This document shows, one piece after another, positions 44,216 to 52,735 of a DNA stretch of 64,000 bases; position 1 is the stretch's first letter; the number at the start of each line of letters is the position of its first letter. A program made the translations under genes and the position numbers. Source of the stretch: Aliitabrizicola sp041905595 (GTDB taxonomy: Bacteria > Pseudomonadota > Alphaproteobacteria > Rhodobacterales > Rhodobacteraceae); assembly GCA_041905595.1 (NCBI GenBank), contig JAYRKT010000015.1:27109-91108 (forward strand), read 5' to 3'. The notes below the pieces were generated by a model. The model was not told where the DNA came from and ran no database searches. It saw only the letters and a list, made by a program, of their open reading frames with translations.

Positions 44216-44281
44216 GACTTTACAGCTGTTAAGTCGGGTCAGGCTTGGTGATAGCTCCAAGCAACTTAACAGCTGTTATGC
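44216..44281. promoter_or_regulatory. Two AGCTGTTAA palindromes (possible parS sites)
   Basis: GACTTTACAG|CTGTTAAGTC (44216-44235) is an 18-of-20 palindrome and CTTAACAG|CTGTTATG (44265-44280) a second, centres about 47 bases apart. They lie between the repC end and the ParB-like start. A half-match (CTTAACAGCTG) occurs inside repB at 46133. Possible binding sites for RepB or the ParB-like protein. Confidence 0.5.
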
Positions 44282-45487
44282 CGCGTTTCGCCGGGACATC
44301 AGCGCCATGACCATCGGCCCGCAAGAGAACTCGCCCGCCGCCGCCTTCGATGTCAGCGCACGGAGGTATCCGCCGGGCGATCTGATGTCGGCAAAGCGTT
44401 CCAGCATGGCGACAACAACGATCGATGCCTGCTCGGGCCCCATGAACCGTTGCGCTTCTTCCCAAGCGGACGCACTGATCCCCATGGTCGGCCGCACATG
44501 GCATGCAGCGTCAAAAAGCTGATGCCAATGGCGGATATCGCCCTGGTAGAAGGTCTTGAGCGATGGGCACCCCGCGATCACCAGATGGAGCGGGATCTTT
44601 GGCACGCGTCTTGTGTCCGCTTCTTCCACGTCAGCACCAGGTGCATCCGTTTCAACATCTGGCGCGCCGACCGCCGCCCCGCCTTTTTCTAAGGCAGGTT
44701 CAAGATCTATAGATTCTTCATTTGAATTATGATGGTGGCGCTCAATGATGGCACCATTGGTGTTCATCTCTTCTGTTTCAGGGCCATCAATGACGTTGCG
44801 TGCATGATCGAGAAGGGCTTCAAGGTCTGCTCGATAAGCCAAGAGCTCCTCGAGCGTGAGCTTCCGGCGAAGGGCGCGAGCAGTGAGGACAGCCTTGTCG
44901 CGTAGTTGGTCCCAGAGGCCAAGGCCCGGCTGGATCTCCTCTCCAAATTCCGCAAGGGCAGCGAGATCGCGCCGCATGAGGCTCACGACCTCCCGCAGTC
45001 GCCGCACACGGTCCTCGGCCTCACGGACTGCCTCTGCGGCTCGTGCAACCTCTTCGGAGCGGCAATAGAGTGGCGAGAGATCGAAGCCGAAGGCCACGCG
45101 CTCTTCGCCATGCTTGCGAACATACCTCTTGCCGTTGGGACTATCGCGGCGCATGAGCAAGCCAGCATCCACCAGACGGGCAATGTGCCTGCGCATCGTG
45201 GAGCAGGGCATGCCGTTCAGCCGCTCGCAGATTGCCTTGTTCGACGGGAAGACGACCATCTCGGTATTCCCGCCAAGTGCATCATCCGGAAAGAAGCTGA
45301 GAAGCCCCTGCAGAACGGTCAGATCGCGTTCGGAAACCCCAAAGGCCGCCTGCGCCTTGGACAGCTCGCGAAGGAGCTCCCACTTGTTGACGGGCTTGCC
45401 CGGAACAGACGCCTCAGGACGCTCGACCACGCGCAGATGGGCGTGCGAGATCGGCCGCATAAACGGCGAAATCGGTGTGTACTCCAT
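44276..45487 (-). CDS. repC: RepC replication initiator
   Basis: A 403-residue RepC. The N-terminal half is a winged-helix region (SERDLTVLQGLLSFFPDD, CERLNGMPCSTMRRHIARLV), then a long coiled coil (residues 150-230) and a C-terminal conserved part (KTFYQGDIRHWHQLFDAA, RSPGGYLRALTSKA). In repABC plasmids the replication origin lies inside repC. I use ATG 45487; a GTG at 45499 is possible. Antisense control is expected from the RNA at 45573-45658. Confidence 0.93.
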   Translation of the reverse strand: MEYTPISPFMRPISHAHLRVVERPEASVPGKPVNKWELLRELSKAQAAFGVSERDLTVLQGLLSFFPDDALGGNTEMVVFPSNKAICERLNGMPCSTMRRHIARLVDAGLLMRRDSPNGKRYVRKHGEERVAFGFDLSPLYCRSEEVARAAEAVREAEDRVRRLREVVSLMRRDLAALAEFGEEIQPGLGLWDQLRDKAVLTARALRRKLTLEELLAYRADLEALLDHARNVIDGPETEEMNTNGAIIERHHHNSNEESIDLEPALEKGGAAVGAPDVETDAPGADVEEADTRRVPKIPLHLVIAGCPSLKTFYQGDIRHWHQLFDAACHVRPTMGISASAWEEAQRFMGPEQASIVVVAMLERFADIRSPGGYLRALTSKAAAGEFSCGPMVMALMSRRNAA

Positions 45488-45572
45488 GATTTCATTCACG
45501 AAGGCAAAATTTCCCTGGCCCGCGAATCGCTTTGCGCTTGCGGGAAAGGGGCCAGATCGCTACATTCAGAGG

Positions 45573-45658
45573 TGCGAAAACTGAGTTTTGTAGCGGGCTG
45601 GTCCCGTGCGAAACCTAAGAAAGGTCTCGTGAAGCTTGCTTCTCGGGGCCTTTTTCTT
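45573..45658 (+). ncRNA. Antisense RNA (incompatibility ctRNA) between repB and repC
   Basis: On the strand opposite to rep, a promoter TTGCGG (45538-45543), 17-bp spacer, TACATT (45561-45566) faces repB. A 10-bp hairpin with two G-U pairs, AAAGGTCTCG (45620-45629) with CGGGGCCTTT (45644-45653), is followed by a T-rich tail to 45660. The predicted transcript of about 85 bases has the position, size and strand of the ctRNA of repABC plasmids, which inhibits repC expression. Confidence 0.75.
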
Positions 45659-45660
45659 TT
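45620..45660 (+). terminator. Rho-independent terminator of the ctRNA
   Basis: Stem AAAGGTCTCG/CGGGGCCTTT with an inner GAAG/CTTC helix, followed by TTTTTCTTTT. Confidence 0.75.
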
Positions 45661-45699
45661 CTGCCTGTCTCGTGCCTCCTTTTTGGTTGTTGCTCTTCC

Positions 45700-46632
45700 T
45701 CAGTCTTCCTTGCGCTTCCAGCGCTCGTGAAGCTCGGCGATCAGCTGCGGGGCCTTGCCCTCAAGCCAGCTGACAAAATCTCTGTCCTCGGCCTTCAGCT
45801 CGAGCTTGAACTGTCGGCCGCGGCGCTTAGTCGCGATGGTTGCTGCACCAACGCCCGGAATGGCCACACTGGGTGCCCATCGGGGACCTGATGGGCGGGT
45901 CGGCCGCTCTGCCTGCATCACTGCTGCGAGGACGGAAAGGAACGCGGCGTCCGACTTTTCGTCAGGTCCACCGGAGTGAGAGGACCTGGTCTCTGCCGCT
46001 ACTGCAGCGAGGTTCTCGCGGTCCACAGATGCATCGCCCAGTGACTTCTTGAGTTCCTCCCAACGAGGCCGGCCGATACCTGGCGCAGCACCTATCGCTA
46101 GGACGAGGCTCTCGCCAACCGCGCGGACGACGCTTAACAGCTGCGACACACCAGCTTCAGTAAGACCTAGAACCTCTGCCACGCCCTTGTTGGTGCGTTC
46201 CGCCTCTCCCAGGTGATCGCCATTGAGCAAGGCTGCCGCGACCAAGGCACGTTCGATGAAGCTCAGGTCTCGGCGTTCTTGGTTCTCGAGCAGCTGATCC
46301 CGAAGCGCCTGATCCCCGTCCATTTCGGTGACGATCGCACGGACCTTGATCCCGAGATCCCGGCAGGCTTCAAGCCGACGCCGCCCGTAGATCAGGCTGT
46401 AGCGATCCCCTTCGAGAGGTCGCACGAGGATCGGCACCCGTTGGCCACTTCTGGAGATCGATGCCTTCAGCCCCGCAATCTCGATTTGAAGACGGTCATC
46501 CAGCCTGCCCACGGTCTCGACATGGTCAGGCTCGATCTCGAATACGCCGCCCCGCAGCCTGCGCCCCTCAAGAGCGTCGGGAGCATTGCGCAAGGTCTGC
46601 AACGGCAGTCCCAATTTAGGCTTTCTTGCCAT
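45700..46632 (-). CDS. repB: RepB partition protein
   Basis: A 310-residue ParB-family protein: basic N-terminus, ParB box (RVPILVRPLEGDRYSLIYGRR), the ENQERRDLSFIERALVAA element and helix-turn-helix (EVLGLTEAGVSQLLSVV). It binds parS sites and works with RepA. It starts at ATG 46632, overlapping the repA end by 17 bases, as usual in the operon. Confidence 0.93.
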   Translation of the reverse strand: MARKPKLGLPLQTLRNAPDALEGRRLRGGVFEIEPDHVETVGRLDDRLQIEIAGLKASISRSGQRVPILVRPLEGDRYSLIYGRRRLEACRDLGIKVRAIVTEMDGDQALRDQLLENQERRDLSFIERALVAAALLNGDHLGEAERTNKGVAEVLGLTEAGVSQLLSVVRAVGESLVLAIGAAPGIGRPRWEELKKSLGDASVDRENLAAVAAETRSSHSGGPDEKSDAAFLSVLAAVMQAERPTRPSGPRWAPSVAIPGVGAATIATKRRGRQFKLELKAEDRDFVSWLEGKAPQLIAELHERWKRKED

Positions 46633-47809
46633 TGCGTCCCCACGTGCTCTGGATGATCGCGGCGATCTCGTCATTGACGGCATTCATGGACTCGATGGCG
46701 CGGTCGAATGTCTGGCGCGTAAAGTCCTTCTTGTCCGCCTCATACAAGGTCTGCTTGGTCAGCCCGGCATCCGATATCGCCGTCGACTCGACCATGTGGT
46801 TCGTCAGCACCGAACGCCCGAAGAGCCCACGAATGAAAGCGATGACCTCGGTCTGCGGGGCGTCGCCCACCTTGTAGCGGGTCGGCAGGAACCGCAGCCA
46901 ATCGAACCGCAGGTTGGCGCCCGCATCACGGATCACACCCAAGAGGTCGGCCGTCATCCGCAGGAACTGCGACATGGACATGAGGTCAAGCATCTGAGGG
47001 TGGACGGTCACCAGGACGCCTGAGGACGCGGAGAGGGCGGACATGGTCAAGAAGCCCAGTTGCGGAGGGCAGTCTATCACGACGACATCATAGTCGGCTT
47101 CGACGCTGTCGAGGGCGTCACGGACTCTCGCGAAGAAGGCGCGGGCGCCGCCGCGCTGGATCGCCGCCGGGGTCTCATGCTCGAACTCCATGAGCTCGAG
47201 ATTACCAGGAATGAGGTCCAGGCCACGGATGTAGGTCTTCCTGATGACCTCGGAAACCGGGACAGGGTCCTCATAACGGACAGCGTCGTACAGCGTCCCG
47301 CCTTCCATGAGGTCCAGTTCAGGCTGGATCCCATGCAAGGCGGACAACGACGCCTGCGGATCCAGATCAATGGCCAGGACCCGATAACCCTTGAACGCAA
47401 GTCTCTGTGCAAGGTGTGCTGATGTAGTCGTCTTGCCGGACCCACCCTTGAAGTTCACAACGGAAATGACCTGCAGCTCGTCCCCTTTGCGCCGACCAGG
47501 CACATAGGTTCCCGGCTTCTTGGCATTGGCCTCGAGGCTGTGCCTGATCTCCCAGACATCGTCGAGGGTGTAGCGGCGATGGCTACCGGCCGTCGTCTCG
47601 ACGTCCGTGATCTTGCCTTCCCGATGAAGTTTGCGAAGGTAGGTGTGATCGACACCGAGCAGCTCGGCCGCCTCACCGCTCGTCAAGCTGCGCATCACCT
47701 TTTTCGCGTCGGGTGGAAAGTGCGCTGCGCGTTGTGCATGCAGGTTCGAAGCCAAGAGTTCGGCGTAGTGGCCAATGGCGACGTCCAGGTCTTTGTCTAT
47801 CTCGGTCAT
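46616..47809 (-). CDS. repA: RepA partition ATPase
   Basis: A 397-residue ParA-family ATPase. A helix-turn-helix region (SGEAAELLGVDHTYLRKLHR) precedes the Walker-type NFKGGSGKTTT, the Walker A' VVIDCPPQLG and LLVTVHPQML-like stretch (here GVLVTVHPQMLDLM). It moves plasmids and, with ADP, represses the rep promoter. Upstream is a 10-bp palindrome ACCGCGCGGT (47844-47853), possibly an operator. Confidence 0.95.
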   Translation of the reverse strand: MTEIDKDLDVAIGHYAELLASNLHAQRAAHFPPDAKKVMRSLTSGEAAELLGVDHTYLRKLHREGKITDVETTAGSHRRYTLDDVWEIRHSLEANAKKPGTYVPGRRKGDELQVISVVNFKGGSGKTTTSAHLAQRLAFKGYRVLAIDLDPQASLSALHGIQPELDLMEGGTLYDAVRYEDPVPVSEVIRKTYIRGLDLIPGNLELMEFEHETPAAIQRGGARAFFARVRDALDSVEADYDVVVIDCPPQLGFLTMSALSASSGVLVTVHPQMLDLMSMSQFLRMTADLLGVIRDAGANLRFDWLRFLPTRYKVGDAPQTEVIAFIRGLFGRSVLTNHMVESTAISDAGLTKQTLYEADKKDFTRQTFDRAIESMNAVNDEIAAIIQSTWGRNGKKA

Positions 47810-48018
47810 GCCCTGCTCGATCCGTGGGCGCGATTTTTATGTGACCGCGCGGTATTTTTCGAGACTATTGCCTGACCGACCAGATTCGCGCAAGCCTTTT
47901 CCACATCTAGTGTCTGAGCGTACAGCAAGCACAAGCACAGTGGGACTCGCTGGCCAAGCTTTCTCTGGCGTTCATGGGGATGTAGTTTTCTCGGCGTTAG
48001 TGGTCGCAGGAGGTCGGG

Positions 48019-48246
48019 ATGAAAGTCGTGAGATGGGGCAACTCCCTGGCAGTGCGCCTGCCTGTAAAGCTGGTCAGAGAGCTCGGGCTGGTGGAAGGTG
48101 ACCGGATCGACTTGATCCGTGAGCATGATGTTCTGCGGGTTCATCGCTTGCCGCGCACGCACGAGGTGCTGGACAGTTTGCGGGAGTTCCGCGGCCGACT
48201 TCCCGCCAACCAGCGCCTTAACCGCGATGATGCTCAAAGCCGGTAA
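48019..48246 (+). CDS. AbrB/VapB-type antitoxin, no toxin next to it
   Basis: A 75-residue protein with the AbrB/MazE swapped-hairpin fold (KVVRWGNSLAVRLPVKLVRELGLVEGD split as KVVRWGNSLAVRLP and VKLVRELGLVEGD) and a tail (LREFRGRLPANQRL) typical of VapB antitoxins, where the toxin binds. AGGAGG precedes the ATG. Normally a PIN-domain toxin gene would follow within a few bases; none is visible before the ATPase at 48339. It may be an orphan or protect against another toxin. Confidence 0.85.
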   Translation: MKVVRWGNSLAVRLPVKLVRELGLVEGDRIDLIREHDVLRVHRLPRTHEVLDSLREFRGRLPANQRLNRDDAQSR

Positions 48247-48338
48247 GGGCCACTGTCTGCAAGGGGAGGGTAGGTTGTCCTTTGCTGAGTGAGACGTGGT
48301 GCAGCGTCGTGACGGGCCTTCGACGCACGTTGAGAACC

Positions 48339-49502
48339 CTAAAGATTGCGCAACTGCTCCACGGCGGTGGCCAAAGGCATTGCTCTCAGCCCGTCACCTG
48401 CCGGCACCTCCCGTTCACCGGCATAGACCAAGATCTTCCGGTCGGCCTTAATGTCATCGACAGACAGGTGGAAACCACGCGACACCTTGGGTGTTGTGGT
48501 GCGCTTGATCTCAATAGCCCAGGTCGCATTCCCGGGAAGCCGCAGAACGAGGTCAAGCTCGGCCCCCGCTGCAGTCCGGTAGAAGAAGTGTTCGGTCCCA
48601 ATCGGCGCGGCGGCGATCAGGGTTTCGATGGCGAACCCTTCCCAGCTTCCGCCGACCACCGGGTGCCCCAGCACGCTTTCTATCGAACCGAGGCCAAGAA
48701 AGGCATGGACGAGACCGCTATCCCTGACAAAGACCTTTGGCGACTTGACGACGCGCTTGCCCGCATTCTCATGCCAAGGCTGCAGGCGCCGGACCAACAT
48801 AAGATCGACGAGCAGATCAAGGTATCGTCCCACCGTCTGGCCTGAGACGCCCAGGCCCTCAGCAAGCGCGCTCGCATTCAGCAGTCCACCCTGCGCATGC
48901 GCCAGCATCGTCCAAAAGCGGCGCAGCGTAGCAGCCGGGATGCGCGGCCCAAGGGCAGGGATATCGCGTTCCAGGTAGGTGCGCAGGAAGTCGTCGCGCC
49001 AGGCCAGGCTGTTCTGGTCACTATCTGCTTGGAAGCTGTCAGGGAAACCGCCTCTCAGCCACAGGTCGTTCAACCTGTCCTCGCCGACTTCGTCCAGCAG
49101 CAGTGGCGGCATTTCAATATAGCGAACACGCCCGGCAAGGGACTCGGCCGATTGGTGCAGAAGCACATTCGATGCAGACCCAAGCAGAAGGAACTGCCCT
49201 GTGCGGACCCCCTTGCGGCGTCGCATGTCGATCTGTCCGCGGAGAGTCTTGAACAGGTCCGGCATCTGCTGGACCTCATCAAGGATGACGAGTTTGCCGA
49301 CCTGTTCGTCCAGATACAGATCGGGCTCTGTCAGGACCCGTCGATCTGCGTCGCGTTCCAGATCAAGGTACACGGATGGGCGTTGTCCAGCTATCTCGAG
49401 CGCAAGGGTGGTCTTGCCAACCTGCCGAGGCCCCAAGAGGACAACAGCCGCTTGAGCGTCGAGGGCGGATTGAACGGTCTGAGTAGCATGGCGATGATAC
49501 AT
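48339..49502 (-). CDS. AAA-type ATPase with DUF4143 domain
   Basis: A 387-residue protein. The N-terminal ATPase has Walker A LLGPRQVGKTTLA and Walker B LVILDEVQQMPD; a central winged-helix region includes GLGVSGQTVGRYLDLLVDL; the C-terminal DUF4143 region has VKSPKVFVRDSGLVHAFLG and a PD-(D/E)xK-like end (GAELDLVLRLPGNATWAIEIK is split as GAELDLVLRLPG and ATWAIEIK). Such ATPases are common but uncharacterised. The ATG at 49502 is next to a 39-bp palindrome. Confidence 0.88.
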   Translation of the reverse strand: MYHRHATQTVQSALDAQAAVVLLGPRQVGKTTLALEIAGQRPSVYLDLERDADRRVLTEPDLYLDEQVGKLVILDEVQQMPDLFKTLRGQIDMRRRKGVRTGQFLLLGSASNVLLHQSAESLAGRVRYIEMPPLLLDEVGEDRLNDLWLRGGFPDSFQADSDQNSLAWRDDFLRTYLERDIPALGPRIPAATLRRFWTMLAHAQGGLLNASALAEGLGVSGQTVGRYLDLLVDLMLVRRLQPWHENAGKRVVKSPKVFVRDSGLVHAFLGLGSIESVLGHPVVGGSWEGFAIETLIAAAPIGTEHFFYRTAAGAELDLVLRLPGNATWAIEIKRTTTPKVSRGFHLSVDDIKADRKILVYAGEREVPAGDGLRAMPLATAVEQLRNL

Positions 49503-49541
49503 ACCTTGCAATTACTCCATGTCATGGAATATTTGCAAGGT
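49503..49541. promoter_or_regulatory. 39-bp palindrome at the ATPase start
   Basis: ACCTTGCAATTACTCCATG (49503-49521), a central T, then CATGGAATATTTGCAAGGT (49523-49541): 17 of 19 positions pair. It directly abuts the ATPase start codon and lies 8 bases from the end of the resolvase gene. Operator, recombination site or RNA structure are all possible. Confidence 0.6.
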
Positions 49542-49549
49542 TATTGTGC

Positions 49550-50434
49550 TCAACCCAGCAAGCCAAGCCTCTCCGCCCGCTCCAGCAGCATCTTCACGGA
49601 TGACGGCTGCCAGCTTGTCCGCCCGCGTGGCGTGCGCTCGCGCATTGCCTCCAGCCGGGTGCAAATCGCCTGAAGCGTGATGTCGGGGTCCGCGCCCTTG
49701 ATGGCGGCGACGATGGCGGGCAGGCGGTCGTCGGTCTCGCGGCGGCCGGCGCGGTCCAGTACCGTGGGCGGCAGGAAGCCGTCCCGGACATAGGCGTTGA
49801 CCGCGCGCAGGAGTCGGCTTTGCGTCCAATGCCGCTCGCGGGGCAGGGGGCCGTTGACGATGCGCACCACATCTTCCCAGGCCAAGTCGGGCCGCAGGCG
49901 GCGGACATGGGGCACCCAGTCCTGCGCGTTCTCGTTCAAGCGCTCCATGTAGCCATCCTGCCGCGCCAGCCGCACCTTTCGAAGAGCGGCAGGGTCTTTG
50001 GCCCGTAGCCCAGGGTTCCCGCCAACGCGGCCCTTGGTGCGGGCGCTGGCCAGCCCCGCCTTCGTACGCTCGCGGATCAAGGCGCGTTCGAATTCGGCAG
50101 CAGCACCCAGCACCTGCAGGGTGAACTTGCCCTGCGGGGATGCGGTGTCGATCGGGTCCTCGATCGAGCGGAAGAACGCGCCCTTGGCTTCAAGCCGCTC
50201 GATCACCTCCAGCAGATGCGACAGCGACCGCGCCAGCCGGTCGATCCGCACGACCACCAGCGTGTCGCCCTTGACCACGCGCTCCAGCACCCGCGCCAGC
50301 ACCGGCCGCGCACGATTGCCACCCGACGCCTGCTCCTCATGGATCTCTACGCAGCCCGCGGATTTCAGGGCCTGCGACTGGGGCAGGGGGGTCTGATCTT
50401 CTGTCGAGACGCGCGCGTAGCCTATCAAAGGCAT
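49550..50434 (-). CDS. Serine recombinase (resolvase/invertase type)
   Basis: A 294-residue serine recombinase. The catalytic domain (residues 1-140) starts MPLIGYARVSTEDQ, with the nucleophile Ser10, and has VVRIDRLARSLSHLLE and EFERALIRERTKAGLA. The long C-terminal part (residues 150-294) contains recombinase-type basic stretches. It probably resolves plasmid multimers or inverts a segment. A palindromic site CCGTTTGTAAACGG lies 43 bases upstream of its start. Confidence 0.92.
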   Translation of the reverse strand: MPLIGYARVSTEDQTPLPQSQALKSAGCVEIHEEQASGGNRARPVLARVLERVVKGDTLVVVRIDRLARSLSHLLEVIERLEAKGAFFRSIEDPIDTASPQGKFTLQVLGAAAEFERALIRERTKAGLASARTKGRVGGNPGLRAKDPAALRKVRLARQDGYMERLNENAQDWVPHVRRLRPDLAWEDVVRIVNGPLPRERHWTQSRLLRAVNAYVRDGFLPPTVLDRAGRRETDDRLPAIVAAIKGADPDITLQAICTRLEAMRERTPRGRTSWQPSSVKMLLERAERLGLLG

Positions 50435-50476
50435 CAGAACAGGCCTTTTGCAGTTTCACATACCACTAATAAACGA

Positions 50477-50490
50477 CCGTTTGTAAACGG
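50477..50490. other. Possible recombination site
   Basis: CCGTTT-GT-AAACGG is a perfect 6+6 palindrome with a 2-base centre, as serine recombinases need. It is 43 bases from the resolvase start. Confidence 0.5.
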
Positions 50491-50625
50491 AAGCAAGGGC
50501 GCTCTCTATGGCCGAGGTCAGCGAAATGCCCTTGGTTTCCTCAGGCTGTGCGCGATCAGAGTGGTCTCGCAGGCAGTCGCGCGCGTGTGCTATGTAAGGA
50601 GTGCAGACGCAGTCCGAGAAAACCC

Positions 50626-50658
50626 TTGGGTAAAGTGCAAAATGTACGTATTTTGCAC
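50626..50658 (+). promoter_or_regulatory. Leaderless promoter with palindromic operator
   Basis: TTGGGT (50626-50631), 17-bp spacer and TATTTT (50649-50654) would start RNA at about the A of the DUF1403 ATG (50661). A perfect palindrome GTGCAAAAT-GTACGT-ATTTTGCAC (50635-50658) covers spacer and -10. No ribosome binding site fits. Confidence 0.65.
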
Positions 50659-50660
50659 AT

Positions 50661-51731
50661 ATGAAGCCTCAAGCATCTGCTCCACATGATAGTTTTGACG
50701 ATCCTCTGACCGCGGTGGAAGAGGCTGCGGAGAGATCCGAAGATGATCTGTGGTTCCTGCCCGGTCCGATCGAAGACGAGCCCGACGATCTGCCGCCTAG
50801 CCCAAGGGGCGAACCCCGCGAGACTGCGATCCTTGACGACTGGCGCAAAGCCGAGGCGGACAATGCCGCGCGGCTCGCCCGTGTCGCAGTTCGGCTCGGT
50901 GGGCTGGACGAGCGGTTGCGGAGGGGGCCTGAGGGTTGGCGCCACAGGCTCGCCCTGATCGAAGCGGCCGACCTAAGCTGGTTCGCAGGCGACCGCATCG
51001 GGCCGGATCGACTGGCGCTCTGGATCGCCCTGCGCCTGTCTGGCGTGCAGGACGACACTGTCGCCCTGGCGCGGGTCGGATGGGCGGTTCGGCGCCTGAT
51101 AGGGGGGCCAGGGCCGGAGGTGGACCTGGCCGCTTTTGTGGATCGCCGTGACCCCGAGAACTTGGCGGATGAGGCGGAGCCCTTTGCGGATCGCGCGGGC
51201 GGTTGGCTGGACCTGATGGCGCAAGCTGCCGACCTGCACCCGATCAGCCGTGCCTGCATGGGCTTTCACATTTGGAGTTTGGCGGGTCTCGGGCAGCACG
51301 GAGACCAGATGGAAGCGGCTGTCACGGCCGCGCGGATTGCGACCGGAGAGGGCAGGGGAGCGATATTTGCCCCTCTCGCCATGGGCGGGGCAGGCGGGCT
51401 GCGCGCCGGTGGCACTGCTGCTGACCGACTGGTGCGATGGCTCGACGGGATGGAGACAGCAAGCCGGACCGCGATGCGGCACCTTGACGACATCGAGGCT
51501 TGGTCAGCGCGGTCCGAAACCGAGATGGTCACGCTCTCGGGCAAAACGCCCCCAGCCTTGCGCGCAGTTCTGACCGAATGGCCCCTTGTCTCCGCCCCAA
51601 TGGCCGAGGCAATCACCGGCGCCAGTCGCGCGGCCGTTCAGCGGAACATGGCCTGGATGCAGGCGCGAGGTTTGATCCGAGAAGTGACCGGGCAGGGAAG
51701 ATTTCGCATGTGGTGTGCACGCGCAGCCTAA
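50661..51731 (+). CDS. DUF1403 family protein with C-terminal helix-turn-helix
   Basis: A 356-residue helical protein. The centre (RHRLALIEAADLSWFAGDRI, ISRACMGFHIWSLAGLG) matches DUF1403. The last 60 residues (APMAEAITGASRAAVQRNM) look like a winged helix-turn-helix, suggesting DNA binding. It is probably leaderless and may repress itself through the palindrome overlapping its promoter. Role unknown; common on alphaproteobacterial plasmids. Confidence 0.85.
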   Translation: MKPQASAPHDSFDDPLTAVEEAAERSEDDLWFLPGPIEDEPDDLPPSPRGEPRETAILDDWRKAEADNAARLARVAVRLGGLDERLRRGPEGWRHRLALIEAADLSWFAGDRIGPDRLALWIALRLSGVQDDTVALARVGWAVRRLIGGPGPEVDLAAFVDRRDPENLADEAEPFADRAGGWLDLMAQAADLHPISRACMGFHIWSLAGLGQHGDQMEAAVTAARIATGEGRGAIFAPLAMGGAGGLRAGGTAADRLVRWLDGMETASRTAMRHLDDIEAWSARSETEMVTLSGKTPPALRAVLTEWPLVSAPMAEAITGASRAAVQRNMAWMQARGLIREVTGQGRFRMWCARAA

Positions 51732-51742
51732 GTTGCCTTCTC

Positions 51743-52492
51743 TCACCCCGGCTCCGTCAAACCATCAGCATCGGCCTTCGCGCCTGCTTCCGGCAAAAGC
51801 CGCAAGAGTGCAATGGCCAGCACCAGCCAACCGATCAGGTTCACGCTTAGCACGCGCGCCGCATAGAGCGCCGCAAGGTCGGGCGGCACTGCCGGGGCAG
51901 AAACGGGTGGCAAGGGCGCTCCGAAAAGGTGGGGTGTCAGGATCAGGGCAAGGCCCGCGAGCCGCCCGGGCCAGGACCGCAACCCCGCAGCAAAGAAAAT
52001 GCCGGCAGCCGTCATCGCGACAGTCGCAACCCACCAGAGTTGCCGGTCCGCCAGTTCCGCTGCCTCCATTCCGGGCAGTTCGGGCGGAAGGTCGATTGCA
52101 GGCGCAAGGGACAGGACGGCAAAGCCGAAAAGGCCGAGGGCTGTGGCCGGGATCCTCCCGCCGCCGGGCAGAGCCCGGAACGCGGTCAGGCCGGCTCCGG
52201 CCAGCAGGCCAAAGCCCGCCCAGGTGAGGATCAGGGTCAGGACCGTCAAGCCATTGCGCACAAGCAAGTTTTCCGTATTTTCCGCGCCCTGCGCATCATG
52301 GCCGGGCGTTTCTAGCGGGTTAGGTGCAGGGTCGGGCTTGTTGCTCTCGATCCCGATCAGAACGAGTTCGCCCGTCTCATACCGTTCAGCCTCGACGATC
52401 AGGGGTTGGATGAGAAAGAACTGAAAAACGGCAGCCACGAGGCCCGCGATGGCACCCGCGATTACCCCGCCGGACAGCAAGGTCTTTGTCAT
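51743..52492 (-). CDS. cbtA: CbtA cobalt transporter subunit
   Basis: A 249-residue membrane protein with five predicted helices and the CbtA pattern (SGGVIAGAIAGLVAAVFQF, LPPELPGMEAAELADRQLWW). CbtA acts with CbtB as a cobalt uptake carrier. It follows cbtB on the same strand and both are downstream of a cobalamin riboswitch. Confidence 0.93.
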   Translation of the reverse strand: MTKTLLSGGVIAGAIAGLVAAVFQFFLIQPLIVEAERYETGELVLIGIESNKPDPAPNPLETPGHDAQGAENTENLLVRNGLTVLTLILTWAGFGLLAGAGLTAFRALPGGGRIPATALGLFGFAVLSLAPAIDLPPELPGMEAAELADRQLWWVATVAMTAAGIFFAAGLRSWPGRLAGLALILTPHLFGAPLPPVSAPAVPPDLAALYAARVLSVNLIGWLVLAIALLRLLPEAGAKADADGLTEPG

Positions 52493-52510
52493 GTCGATTA
52501 TCCTGAAACG

Positions 52511-52687
52511 TCAGTGGCAGGGAAAACCGGTCGCATGACGTGTGTCATGCGTTGCAGCGTGCAATGCGTCAGGCGAAGCAAAACCAGCGGCAAAGATCAG
52601 CACTGCGCCAATAAGCGCGCTGGTCAGGATTGGTCCGAACTGGCTCTTAGATTGCTCCGCTGTGGCGGACAGGATTCTGGTGGACAT
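52511..52687 (-). CDS. cbtB: CbtB cobalt transporter subunit
   Basis: A 58-residue protein with one membrane helix (GPILTSALIGAVLIFAAGF) and the CbtB metal motif at the end (HAATHDTRHATGFPCH). GGAG precedes ATG 52687. First gene after the cobalamin riboswitch. Confidence 0.93.
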   Translation of the reverse strand: MSTRILSATAEQSKSQFGPILTSALIGAVLIFAAGFASPDALHAATHDTRHATGFPCH

Positions 52688-52735
52688 GAAGGTTCTCCGC
52701 CCGTCACACCCGACGGGAATGGGTTTCATCAAAGT

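Noticed and set aside
46133..46145. Third full parS-like palindrome in repB
   Set aside because: Only the left half (CTTAACAG) matches; the right half does not, so it is listed only as a half site.
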